From positions 4,332,859 through 4,396,858 of the forward strand of contig NW_006281099.1 of NCBI RefSeq assembly GCF_000203795.2: a DNA stretch of 64,000 nt, given 5' to 3'. The DNA comes from Batrachochytrium dendrobatidis JAM81 (taxonomy: Eukaryota; Chytridiomycota; Chytridiomycetes; Rhizophydiales). The notes beneath the pieces are model-generated. The model was not told where the DNA came from and ran no database searches. It worked only from the letters and a program-made list of their open reading frames with translations. Below are positions 24,317 through 34,989 of this stretch, piece by piece (the first letter of the stretch is position 1; each line of letters begins with the position of its first letter). The position numbers and the translations under genes are program-made.

Positions 24317-24706
24317 TCAGTTGTATTCACGTAAAACACTGGTTACAACAACTGTCTGTATTTTGCTTGGAATATGCAATATTCGTTACGCTTAAACATT
24401 GAATCAATCCAATGCTCATTAGCAATATTAAACTATGGTTTGGATTTAAGATTTCTTTTTTGGAATCGTGCATGGCATGATCACCAAGTTTGAATCCAGA
24501 TTCAACTCTTCTCATTTTGTATTCTAATATCAGTTATGCTCTAGTCCAAGAGAACGATTGCATTCGGTAATACAGCTGTTGGTTTCATGTCATTCACCAG
24601 GAGAAAAGCCAAATGACAAAATGTTGTCCAGTAATCGACAATCATTTCATGACTAGCTGTTTATTATAGACATACTTGTTTCATTTTACATGAATACGGC
24701 TGTAAA
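24317..24706 (-). mobile_element. MITE-like element filling the ADE12-SNF5 gap
   Basis: The left end is CAGTTGTATTCACGTAAAAC (24318) and the right end TTTTACATGAATACGGCTGT (about 24683-24702), an inverted pair. The element is about 390 bp and non-coding. Interior phrases (CCAAGAGAACGATTGCA, CAATCACCAGGA-like, ATGTTGTCCAGTAA) recur in the copy at 59886-60150. It occupies nearly the whole 478 bp between ADE12 and SNF5. Confidence 0.65.
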
Positions 24707-24780
24707 GCATGCATGCATCCATTATAAAATAAAAGTTGGTCTAAACCCAATATGAATGTAGGTTTTAATAGACATTGCAA

Positions 24781-26972
24781 TCATGTTAACGAACGGTGAA
24801 TCATGGCATCTCTTGCAACTCCAACTCCGATCCATTCGACTAGTTAAAGTAAATCATAGCAATCACGTTAGTTGCAACTCCAATTAATATAATACAGATT
24901 TCAATCTCAATTATTACCTGGAACACCAACAAGTTGCTCAACACGAGAAACATATTTTTGTGCATTCACAGGGAGTTCCTCAAACTTGCGGCTATTTATA
25001 AATACATGATATCTGTAAGCCTTTGTGCTAGTGCAATGCATAAGGCTGAAATATAACAATATGAAACATATATCATTGATTTTACCATTTGGAAATGTCA
25101 ATTTTCCAACCAGGTAGAGTTTCGTATTTCACTTCGACATTGGCTAATACGTGCAGATTGGCAGGGAAGGAATCAAGTTTTTTGCCATTGTAGTAATATG
25201 CAACACCAATATTGATCTCATCCAATCCATCCAAAACATCTAATTTGGTCAAATTGAGACTGGTTACATGATAGATTAGTCGACAGATCCATATTTACAT
25301 GTAATTTAAAAAAATAGAAACAATCTTGCCTGGTGTAGCCGTTGATCATGGTGGAGTATTCCAAAACAACAGTATCAAGCCATCCACAACGACGCTTACG
25401 TCCAGTAGTGGTTCCGAATTCCTGGCCAACAGTCTGCAGAATGTCACCAGAAGCCTATCAGGATGCAAATAGATTAAGCCAATGCACATTTCAATAGTAT
25501 TGACTGCAGTATGTTAATGCAAAAGGCTACGTACATTGAGTTGCTCGGTTGGAAAAGGACCAGCGCCAACTCGAGTGGTATATGCTTTTGCAACACCAAT
25601 TACCCTGCCAATTTTTTGCGGAGGGATACCAAGTCCAGTGCACACACCACCAATGTTGGTGTTGGAGGAAGTCACATAGGGATAGGTACCCAAATCCAAA
25701 TCCAGCATCAATGCATTCGCACCTTCAATCAAAACACGCTTTCCGCTATTGATTTGATCATGCATGAACTTGATCGAGTCAATAACATACTCGGGCAAAC
25801 GAGCAGCATAGTCTCTATATCGAGCAATCTCTGCATCGACATCGTACTGAAAATCGCCATAACGTTTCTTTTTGTTGGCAACCATTTGTCTAAAACTGGC
25901 CTCAAACTCTTCAAACTCGAAAAGATGATGGACACGAAGACCACTGCGACTAGCCTTGGATGAATAGGCTGGACCAATACCTTTCTTGGTAGTACCAATA
26001 CTACCACGACCAAGCTCGTCTTCCTTGAGGCCATCAACGATCTGATGAAAATCAAATACTAAATGAGCACGAGACGAAAGAAAAAGACGACCAGCAACCT
26101 TGATTCCTAAACAATGAGTGAGTAAATCGAGTAATATTTGATACAATAAAAACTCGACATTAAATTGCATTCATAAACCCACCCTTGGAAACTGTAGTTT
26201 CGATTTCCTGAAAAAAGGATGGAAGGTGAACAACGACTCCATTTCCAACAATGTTTTGACAGGCTGGGTTGATCAAACCAGAGGGCAAGAGATGGAAGTC
26301 AAACTTGACCCCATTGACAACAATTGTATGACCGGCATTGTTTCCTCCCTAGTATCATTAAAGTTGTAAAAATAAACAAGGTTTTGTTCAGTATCTTTGA
26401 AACCAAACTCATCAATAAGGCATTGAGATCATGCATGGAAAAAATAGTTTCTCTACATTAGTACTAGACTCTGAATTGCTAATGTAAAGAACACATGATT
26501 GTTTAAAACATTACTGAAATGGATTGATAGGCAAAAAGCAAATGAAAGAGATGTAATGGATGCAAACAAGTACACTTGTAAGCAGCAAGAATGAGATCAA
26601 TTCATAAAAAGTTATTGATAGATTCTATCGTTTAGTGCAATGGCTGACTAATAAGAGAGCATGCTTGCAATTTAAAACTACAGAATGTACTTGCAGACTA
26701 AAAATCGGTGTACAGCTTATAACGATAGAACAGATAGTAGAGTGCATGCACACAACAAGTGATCATAAACTGTCCAAATAGTAGATTACCTGACAGCGGG
26801 CACACACATCAATGTCTTGGGCAAGAACATCGACAAGTTTTCCTTTTCCTTCATCACCCCATTGAGAACCAAGTACAACGGTAACACCAGGACGGGGAGT
26901 TGATTGGGTGTGAGCATGGGTAGTAGTAGCAGCAGCAATATCGCTTGTGCTAGTGGAGATACTGCTGCTCAT
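24781..26972 (-). CDS. ADE12: Adenylosuccinate synthase (seven exons)
   Basis: Exons on the minus strand: 26972-26790, 26348-26183, 26106-25535, 25454-25330, 25259-25086, 24991-24918 and 24839-24781; 450 residues. Motifs: [14 protein letters not shown] (GTP-binding loop), [76 protein letters not shown] and [12 protein letters not shown]. It makes adenylosuccinate from IMP, aspartate and GTP, the first step from IMP to AMP. The intron after exon 4 begins with GC (ACCAG|GCAAGA); no GT donor there keeps frame. Intron 1 is long (441 bp) and holds nothing recognisable. The N-terminal 28 residues are a Ser/Thr-rich extension before the enzyme domain. Confidence 0.96.
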
Positions 26973-27530
26973 AGTTTTGTAATGCTATAAAAAGCTGAAG
27001 ATTGCAAGACCAGCTTTTTGATGCCTGAAAAGGAAATTACAGCCGCATTCGCGTAAAATAAAACTCGTTTTGTGAACTGTTTCAAGCGATTTTGGATATT
27101 CGTTGCGTTTAACTAGTTCGATGGTTTCAAATTCGTATTTTAAAATATAATACGTTTTCATTCTGGCTCAAGTTATTTAATGTCATACACTCGGGTTGAT
27201 TAAATACATTTTCAAGTGTATACAATCGAGTGTACTATTATTGCTGAATAACACAAGTGAAATATAATGTATTATTTAATGACAACTGATGTTGTGCATG
27301 TAAAAGAGCATAAAATTGAATTTGATCATTCAAATATAAATGATATCCAGTTATTACAGATCTGATTGGGAACAAGTCAGATTTGTATGCACAAGCAGTC
27401 ATTGTATATCATTCTCAAAACCCAAGCTTTTCGAGTCGTTAAAATCTTGATTGTCAATCGCGTAGATTTCATCCGACACGAACCAAGTTTCCCATCAGAT
27501 CTGACCATCTGCGAGATTCACCAACACATC
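26973..27530. promoter_or_regulatory. Divergent ADE12/PNPOx intergenic region with a lone inverted-repeat end
   Basis: A 24-base match to the element terminus lies at 27037-27060 (TTACAGCCGCATTCGCGTAA). On the minus strand it faces ADE12 and ends 65 bp before its ATG. The following 100 bp resemble the interior of the 24317 copy (ATATTCGTTGCGTTTAA versus ATATTCGTTACGCTTAA), but no opposite end was found, so the copy is truncated. The rest is AT-rich. Confidence 0.45.
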
Positions 27531-29216
27531 ATGAACATCACTGCTCAAAGTATGCCTGTAGGTCAGGGTTGCTCCTCTCAAGCCCATTTGATATTGGATA
27601 GTAATACTTCCAATATCCCAAGAACTACTCATTCTAACCCTTCTCAACACCCTGAGCACGACCACCAAATGCAACTACAAACTACCCAGCCTGAGTTATT
27701 CAACGCAAATCTTCCTGTTGCTTCTCAATCTCCGCTGTGGAGAGCTCAGCTTGAACAGTCTATTCGACAATGCCAAGATATCAACAACTTTTATGTATCC
27801 CTGGCCACTATCAAGGCTTTTGGTCGTCCTGCAAATAGAACCATTTACTTTCGAGGTTTCATGACTCAATCTAGCCCTGATGAGGGTGCTGTTGGTACGA
27901 CTGGGAGTTTGAATACAGATACCGCTTTACCATCTACGTCTATGGATAGCGACTCCATTACTTCCAGCATGGATGTTCTTCGTCTTTCTTGTGCAAATAT
28001 TAAACCGAAAACAGCCAACGACATCCTGGGCAATGTCCTGGTTTTTGTTGCTGATTCTCGGTCAGGCAGTGTTGCTGACATTCTTCACGGTTCTCGCTAT
28101 GGTGAAGTTTGCTGGTGAGTCATGACCCGTGTATTTCATTGTTTTCTAGTAAAATAATGGAACGAGCCAGTTTTATTATTCCTTTAATTATGCTTTTAAA
28201 TTATGAATGGAAACCGTATAGTAATATGGTTCTACTCGTATTTTACGGGGTGATGTGCTTGGTTGCGAGGGTTTAATTACGATATACCATTCTGACGTGT
28301 TGAACTCAATATTGACTCCATATCATGACTTGTTATCCTATTCTTGGCACCACTGTTTTGAACAAGCTTTATCTGTAAAAACAGTATGCATGTTCTAACT
28401 GTTTCAATTTAATCTAGGTTTTTGCCAGGCACCAAGGAACAATACCGTCTTTCTGGTGCTCTGCATCTGGTCATGTCAGCAGATCATCCCCTGCAAACTA
28501 ATCATCAAGTTCCACTTCCATTTGCAGACCACGGATCTTCAAGACCAAATGTCGATTGGGAAGCCGTTCGCCTCAAGGTTTGGGAAAACATTTCATCACT
28601 ACGCCGTGCATCATTTGCTTGGCCTCAACCAGGTCAGGACAGACTGGACATACAAAGTCCTGTGCGTCTGCCATCGCTTTATGCTCCGTCCACTGTCAGG
28701 ACTCTTTCTGACTGCATCGATGTGAACAAAAAGGCAGACTCTACTGAGAATGCCTCTAAACCACTTGCAGCATGTTGTGCTTCTGGAAATACTTTGGAAA
28801 CTACTGGCATTTCATTCATGGGAAACCATCATCTCCGTCCGCTCGTGTCCGAAAATCATCACCCTATGGCTAGTGAGCCAGGAGTTCTGGATTACATTCA
28901 CTCGGACACTGCATCTCCGCCCATCGATGATGATTCACATTCATCTGTTCTCAAGCAAACTACAGATCTGACTTTACCCACCACTCTTGCAGCCAAACCC
29001 AATTCTGAAATACAGGAACATCACAAAGTTGCATGGGCCAACTTTTGTCTTTTGTTGCTTGATGTTGATGGTGTAGACCATCTGAACATGGGAAATCAAC
29101 CCCATACTCGCACCAAACACCGCAAGATATCTCCTGCTGTTGATGAGGTCATGTATCTATCCCAGACTCATCACAAACAAACTGATCGCTGGATCACCAA
29201 GGACGTCAATCCATAA
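27531..29216 (+). CDS. Alr4036-type PNPOx-like FMN-binding protein (two exons)
   Basis: Exons 27531-28114 and 28418-29216, joined TG|G; 460 residues. The split-barrel FMN-binding core is clear: PLWRAQLEQSIRQ, YVSLATIKAFGRPANRT, YFRGF, VFVADSRSGSVADIL, GEVCWFLPGTKEQYRLSG and ASFAWPQPG. A late segment (FCLLLLDVDGVDHLNM) matches the family's C-terminus. About 150 residues of low-complexity sequence are inserted between the last two blocks. Proteins of this family resemble pyridoxamine-phosphate oxidase, but their substrate is generally unknown. An in-frame ATG at 27387 could extend the N-terminus by 48 residues; that segment looks less protein-like, so 27531 was chosen. Confidence 0.82.
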
Positions 29217-30175
29217 AAGCATTTCCTTGTTCTATCATTACGTCTGGCCATAGTTGCATACTTTATCGGGTTTTATTCCACCATGTGTTGCTCAAAACGC
29301 ACTATTTTAACTTATCCTCTATTATCACTTTTAAACAATTGATTCATAACTCGCAACTATTTAATTCTATTCTTGTCTTGCGGTGTCCGAAGCTTGCTTT
29401 AAAGCTTGATGGTGTAAAGAGTGTTGGTGACTATTTCGAGTCAGGGTTAGACTTGTTTGAACACATTTTAAAACTTGTTTTACTTTAAAATTGCCATTAA
29501 TAAGTAGATTTGTACAGGATAGCTGAATCATGACAATGTTTCAACTTTCTACACACATGATAATCAAGGTTTGTTGGAATCTCATACCAACACTAATGAA
29601 TTCAAACCAGTTTAATCCAAACTAAACACGAGTGGATGCTGAGAGTGATTCATTGGTCAATTGAACAACCAAGTATGTCGGTGACCAGTGGCATGCATCA
29701 AGTAATATCAGTAACAGCATGAATAAACAACTGAACATGTTGTATTCTAGCATAATCTATTGCATCATGTTGAAATATGGATCAATATATGCGGTAATAA
29801 TAGATTGTAGATGCAATTGGGTTGATCATTTGACATTACCTGATTACTGGGTGTATCACCGCAATTGGGAATATCAACACAGTATACTACTCAAGTTGAT
29901 TTTCCACCAAGAGCGATGTTTGTATATTGATTCACCCTACAGGGAGTTTCTGGGTTTGTTGACCCTACATGGTGATTTTGGTTTGTCCACTCTACAAAAT
30001 GTTTCTAGCTTTGTCTACTTTGGTGTATTCGCGTTTGCTCACCCTATATGGTGTACTTGTGTTTTTTGTGGTCGTTCATTTGGAGATTGCTGATGGTCAC
30101 CCTTGAAGCTGCCGTCATTATAAAACAGCAGTTATTTACCAGATTCAACCCATTTTCATCACACTACTCGATACA
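29217..30175. other. Intergenic region at the edge of the conserved compartment
   Basis: About 960 bp. Reading frames here have unlikely compositions and no recognisable motif. A loose set of phrases around CACCCTACA/GACCCTACA/CACTCTACA/CACCCTATA recurs between 29933 and 30051, about 25-45 bp apart, which may be a decayed tandem repeat. A TATAAAA at about 30119 probably belongs to the next gene's promoter. Confidence 0.4.
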
Positions 30176-31836
30176 ATGTTGATTACTCTAGAATGCATTC
30201 TACTTGCGTTACAAGCAGTTGCTGCAATTCGAGTTTCATTAGAATCACCTTTTGAAAGTGCCAGTCAATCAAGCAATAGACTATCAAAACGATCACCCGT
30301 TGAATTGGATGGTGATGCTAACAAATGCTACACAATTAAATCCAATGTTGATGGAGTCAATGTATGTATCATGTCATGCATTGTAGTTTGATATCAACAA
30401 TACCACGTTTAATCAATCTCACACTTGTTTAAAATAGTTGAATTTACGAGTCGATTCAATGATTTCTGATATAATCGTACCACTTCCTAGTTCAAGCAAC
30501 GATGTAGGTTTGGCTATACAAAGTATTTCAAGTGGTGAGCCCGTTAATATAAAGTACAAAGACAAAGAGTATAAAGGAGTTACATCCACAGCCGCTGTGA
30601 CGGTTCCGGGTACTGCAATAACTGGCGTCAATTTACCAGTAATAGCAGTTGAAAAACAATCGGCACGTCTAGCTGGTATCGATCCAGATTTTGATGGAGT
30701 ATTTGGGATTGGCCACTTTTCTTTGTCAAAACATCATTCACCAATCACTGCAATGGATAGTTTGTACAGCAATAATGTCATTCCCAATAACGAGATTGGC
30801 ATTCAACTATGCCCTTCTGATCTTTTTGAGCAAAGCTTCATCAATATAGGAAACACGGAAATCACTGCAAAGTGTGGAACGGATGGAAGGAGTGTTGCAT
30901 GGGTAAATTCACCAACAAATGATCATCATACTGTCAACATCAAGAGTATACTAGTCAATGACGAACAAGTGGATTTGCCCGAGGAATTCCAAAAAACTGT
31001 AGAAGATGACCATATTTTGTACTCGCATGTGGAAACATGTTCTAAATATATGCATTTTCCTCAAACAGTCGTGATAGCGTTGGTCAAGGCTATTGTTGAT
31101 AGCGATGCGATTACTATCTGGGATGCTAAATCTAGGCGCAAACTCAATCCGGAAGAAATTGATGACATATTTTGGAAACACCGTCTAATGTCTGAATCTA
31201 ATTTTAATATTGATTGGAGAAAACTGCCGACATTTACAATTGTAATGTATGCTCAAACCCCCGTAACTGATGACAATCGTGATTCCGTCGTAAAGATCAG
31301 ATTGGGTCCCAAAGACTATATACAGAAAGTCAATCTTGGAAAATTTAAAAGGTGTAAATATTTGACAATTGTATGCAATATGTGTTGTTTGATTAATCTG
31401 GCTAATATAATGTTGAATTGTAGACCTGTTTGCTGTAACAGTTGGCTCAAATGACAATGCAATTCTTGGTATACCATTTATGACCCAACTTGAATTGACA
31501 TTTGATTTACTAAATACACGCATTGGGTTTGGTCCTGGATGTGGATGTGAAACTGCAAGTAACAGGTATCCTACTATTTCAAACAATGATCGGGTACTCT
31601 GGCCATTACCACAGTAAGTTGTTTGATATTGATATGTGAATGTGTTAATTGATATACTGATACTGATCATGAATTTGATGCATACTGTTAGATTGCCTGA
31701 GCAACCAAGCACTTCAGGTTCAGATGGCAGATCTGGTCTCAGGAGATCATTTTCACGACTTGGTAGTATTCGTCGTAGTAGTGCTCGTCGTGGCAGTAAG
31801 CATTCAAAGTTTAATTACAAAAAGTTTGGAGACTAA
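30176..31836 (+). CDS. Secreted aspartyl-protease-like protein with altered catalytic triads (four exons)
   Basis: Exons: 30176-30361, 30438-31353, 31424-31613 and 31692-31836; 478 residues. MLITLECILLALQAVAA is a signal peptide, followed by a possible propeptide ending at the dibasic LSKR. The A1 fold is visible: SDIIVP after the first active-site position, DGVFGIG, INIGNTEI and FDLLNTRIGFGPGC. The first triad is D68-S-M and the second E261-T-C, so neither is D-[ST]-G. The C-terminal 50 residues are Arg/Ser-rich (RRSFSRLGSIRRSSARRGS) and no GPI tail is present. The donor at 31354 was used because the earlier GTGTAA leads to an immediate stop. It is related in layout to the gene at 4128-5969, but the two are very divergent. 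Protease activity is doubtful. Confidence 0.78.
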
Positions 31837-32557
31837 ACAGATATATCAATAAACTGGTTATTTGTTGAATGGATGATGACCATGATTATTTTATAGTTGG
31901 TATGATGTACGCCAGAACTCTTGGTGTTAATCATCATCAACTACAACTGATCAAATAGTCGTGCCTGAAAACACCCACCACACTGTCAAGAGTCACAAAC
32001 AGACTCTCAATAAACTCGACTGAATACAATTCATTAGACAAGCTGATATTATATGTATTTCTAATGTGGCGTGTCCATGTTTGATTGTGTGATATGTTCA
32101 AGCCGTGCATGTATTGGATCAGTCCAGTGTGTATCGTAGTTGTTTGATACACGATGATCACGCATACTATTGCATTGGTAATACATGGTATTGATTGAAT
32201 ACATCATGATCGCATAGCTCGATCACGATCCAATTGACACAAACAGTCAAGTCGTGTAGTTTGGGTTCAGCTCGACACATTTGTATTGTCAATTGGACAA
32301 AATGTCAAAAGTGAATCAATGTCGACTGAAACAACCAACAGACTGGATCTAGTATGTGTAGTTGCACTGGGTTGCATATACTGATCACAGTAAACAACTT
32401 GAGTGTCGTTTTACTGGTTGTGGTTATGGTGACATGACAGTGTTTGATGTATACAGCATTACAATGATGGATCAGCAGCAATGTGATGGAACTGGATGTG
32501 TAATATCAAAATCATGTTTAGAATACGTAGTATAACGACAACTTGAAGTCTAGTCAT
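31837..32557. other. Non-coding region before the tandem duplication
   Basis: About 720 bp of AT-rich sequence with no gene I can support. Short frames on both strands lack motifs. Confidence 0.5.
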
Positions 32558-34795
32558 GTAAATGGACCACTAAATAACAGTGTCGGTGTGTAATAAATAG
32601 TCAGTGCCATTGTTGGTGGTGATTGACATACAAACAGCAGTTGCATTACTGACATGTACAACCATTGTTGTTGAATTAGATTGCGATCGTATTCGAGATT
32701 CAGAATACAGCAAATGTGTGTACAGAGTTGTATTGACAACATTGACAGTCAAACACAATACATGAATATGGGTTCAAACTTGGTGACCATACAGTGTATG
32801 ATTACTAAGAGTGCACAAAGTGTAGATTCAACACTATAGTCTGATTGTGTGTCATGATGGTTGTTGTTGTATACCAAACATGCAATGCAGTCAATGTGTA
32901 GTAATCATTGTATATTGCAATGCAGAATACAGTCATTGCAGAATGAATACCGAAGGAATCCATTTGACATGAATACGATTGTAAATCAAAGCGTTTGTGC
33001 GGTTACACAACACTCATAAGGGTGCTTTTCAATATACCTGATCAAAGGGTCGTAAAAGCATAATTCAATCGACACGATCATCAAATTGATCAATATGATA
33101 TTGTGATTAGGGAGCAGCATACTATGGTTTGATAGTTGCTCACTACAAGCAATCAAATAACCCTGTGTCGTTGGTTAACCTAAAAGGGTTAGGGTTGGTT
33201 TGCTATACAAAACATACAAAAATACAATCGAGTATGTTCAGTCCTACAATCAACATCAGTTTCAACACTCTACTTTTGTATTAATAGTTTAAACCCATTG
33301 ACCAATCTAATGAAATTGGTTGATATTTTATTCGTACTGACTGCAGCAGCAACCACTAATGCAATACTGATACCGACTAATAACAATGGCTCACCACAAG
33401 CATCAGGCACTTCCAGTCAAATGTCTGGCTCAACCAGTGAACCTAGTTCAGACACTTTCGATCAAAAATGGCAAGACATAATGGATATAGTTGATCCAAG
33501 TACTTCCAGACGAGGTCGAAAACGGCCAATTGATGAACTTGGTCCAAGTATTTCTGAACAAGATTGGAAAGCCATAATTGATAGGCCTGATCCAGGAATT
33601 CCGGAAGACTGGCGAGACTTGGTTGATGCAGTCAATTCAAATATTCTCAAAGACCAGCAACAATCAATTGATCAACCCAGTCCGAGCACTCCCAAACGAG
33701 GTCGAAAACGGCCGATTGATGAACACGGTCCGAGTGCTTCCAAACAAAGTCGGAAACAATCAACTGATGAACCCGGTCTCGTATTTCCCGACAAATACTG
33801 GCAACGCTTAATAGATGAAGTTGATTCAGACGCTTTTAAAGACTGGAAAGAACTGTTTGATATAGTTGATCAAAGTACTTCCAACCAAAACAAACAACAA
33901 CCAATGATTCAGTCCAATCCAAGCACTTCCAGTCAAGACCAACAACAGCCAACTGATATAGTTGATCCAAGTACTTACGGTCAAAACCAGCAATATTCAA
34001 CGGATACAATTAATTCAAGTATTCTCGACGAAAACTGGAGAAATCTATTTGATATAGCTGATTCAAGCACTTCCAACCAAGTTTCTGACCCAACTAATGA
34101 GCCTAATCCAAATATTTCCGATCAAACCCAGCAACATCCAGTGGATGCAATTGGTTTAAGCATTTCCAACGAAGACTGGCAAGAAATAATTGATGCAGCC
34201 AATCCAAGCACTTCCAGTCAAAACCAACAACAACCAATGATTCATAACGAGTCTACCAATACTGTTACAAATCAAATAGCTAGATTAAGCCAAAAATATC
34301 AGATAACCCTTGATGGCATGAAAAAAAGACTTGTAGAGTCTAAAGAAATACGAGACAAAAAACGCAAAGAATATTATGGATCTATGGCTCTTGGATTCAA
34401 ACAATGGTCAGCGCTAGAAAGAGGAGAAGAAATATCTGGATCAAGATACGATCCAGACACTGAAATACGATTGAAACACGAGTATGAAAAGGCAGGAGCA
34501 AAAATACGCAGTATCAGACAAGACTTGAAAAGGTTTATGAAAAAGCATGGTTTGAGATTTGAAGAACCGAATTAGGATTTGGATTGATGATGTGTCGATG
34601 AATTTGATTTTGAATAAATTTAAACTTTCTGATATGTTGATATTTGTCGAGTATCATGAATGGATCAACAACCATATTATTGATTGTGTATTGTGTTTGG
34701 TATTACATCAACAATTACTGGATTGTTGATTGACACATTGGCATGGTTTATTACATATACATCAATGACATGATAACAACCAGTGTTGATTGTAC
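32558..34795 (+). repeat. Tandem segmental duplication, copy 1
   Basis: The block matches 34990-37112 in order: a 740-bp upstream region (nearly identical, for example GCTAAATAACAGTGTCGG versus the same at 35010), a secreted-protein gene, and the 3' end of the minus-strand gene found complete at 36960-37652. About 195 bp of unrelated sequence separates the copies. The upstream region also contains a partial inverted-repeat end (TGAATACGATTGTAAA at about 32970). Confidence 0.85.
33310..34575 (+). CDS. Secreted repeat-rich protein with NLS-like motifs, paralogue 1
   Basis: A single exon of 421 residues. MKLVDILFVLTAAATTNA is a signal peptide. The next 290 residues are Ser/Thr/Gln/Asn/Pro-rich and built of diverged units of about 20-30 residues ending in PSTS or PSIS (for example NPSTSSQNQQQPM). 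Some units carry SRRGRKRPIDE or PKRGRKRPIDE, a strongly basic cluster like a classical nuclear localisation signal. The last 100 residues form a charged, probably coiled-coil module (MKKRLVESKEIRDKKRKEYY ... FMKKHGLRFEEPN) conserved in the paralogue. It has no cysteine-rich domain and no known enzyme fold. It could be a secreted effector that reaches host nuclei (inference). No known family was recognised. Confidence 0.88.
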   Translation: MKLVDILFVLTAAATTNAILIPTNNNGSPQASGTSSQMSGSTSEPSSDTFDQKWQDIMDIVDPSTSRRGRKRPIDELGPSISEQDWKAIIDRPDPGIPEDWRDLVDAVNSNILKDQQQSIDQPSPSTPKRGRKRPIDEHGPSASKQSRKQSTDEPGLVFPDKYWQRLIDEVDSDAFKDWKELFDIVDQSTSNQNKQQPMIQSNPSTSSQDQQQPTDIVDPSTYGQNQQYSTDTINSSILDENWRNLFDIADSSTSNQVSDPTNEPNPNISDQTQQHPVDAIGLSISNEDWQEIIDAANPSTSSQNQQQPMIHNESTNTVTNQIARLSQKYQITLDGMKKRLVESKEIRDKKRKEYYGSMALGFKQWSALERGEEISGSRYDPDTEIRLKHEYEKAGAKIRSIRQDLKRFMKKHGLRFEEPN

Positions 34796-34989
34796 GTGTA
34801 ACTATCAGTCAGATTTTCATGATACCATCAACTGATCATGTCGTGTATTGTACAACAAACGGAGAAATACACTTGTTGAAAGTCGAATGTAGATTGCGTC
34901 ATTAACTGGTTTGATATTGGTCAATTAGTGTTGTATTGTCAGTTTGTAATGCGATATACGCGGTGTTTATGCAGCATGTGTCGTATTGA
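34796..34989. other. Spacer between the tandem copies
   Basis: About 195 bp with no counterpart at the corresponding place after copy 2. No gene or motif seen. Confidence 0.5.

Noticed and set aside
29719..30093. 124-codon open frame before the aspartyl-protease-like gene
   Set aside because: Unusually rich in Cys, Tyr, His and Trp, no motif, no promoter or splice support; a chance frame in AT-rich DNA.
33180..33200. GGGTTAGGGTTGG, like telomeric TTAGGG repeats
   Set aside because: Only about two units, and copy 2 at 35615 lacks one of them. Too short for an interstitial telomere.
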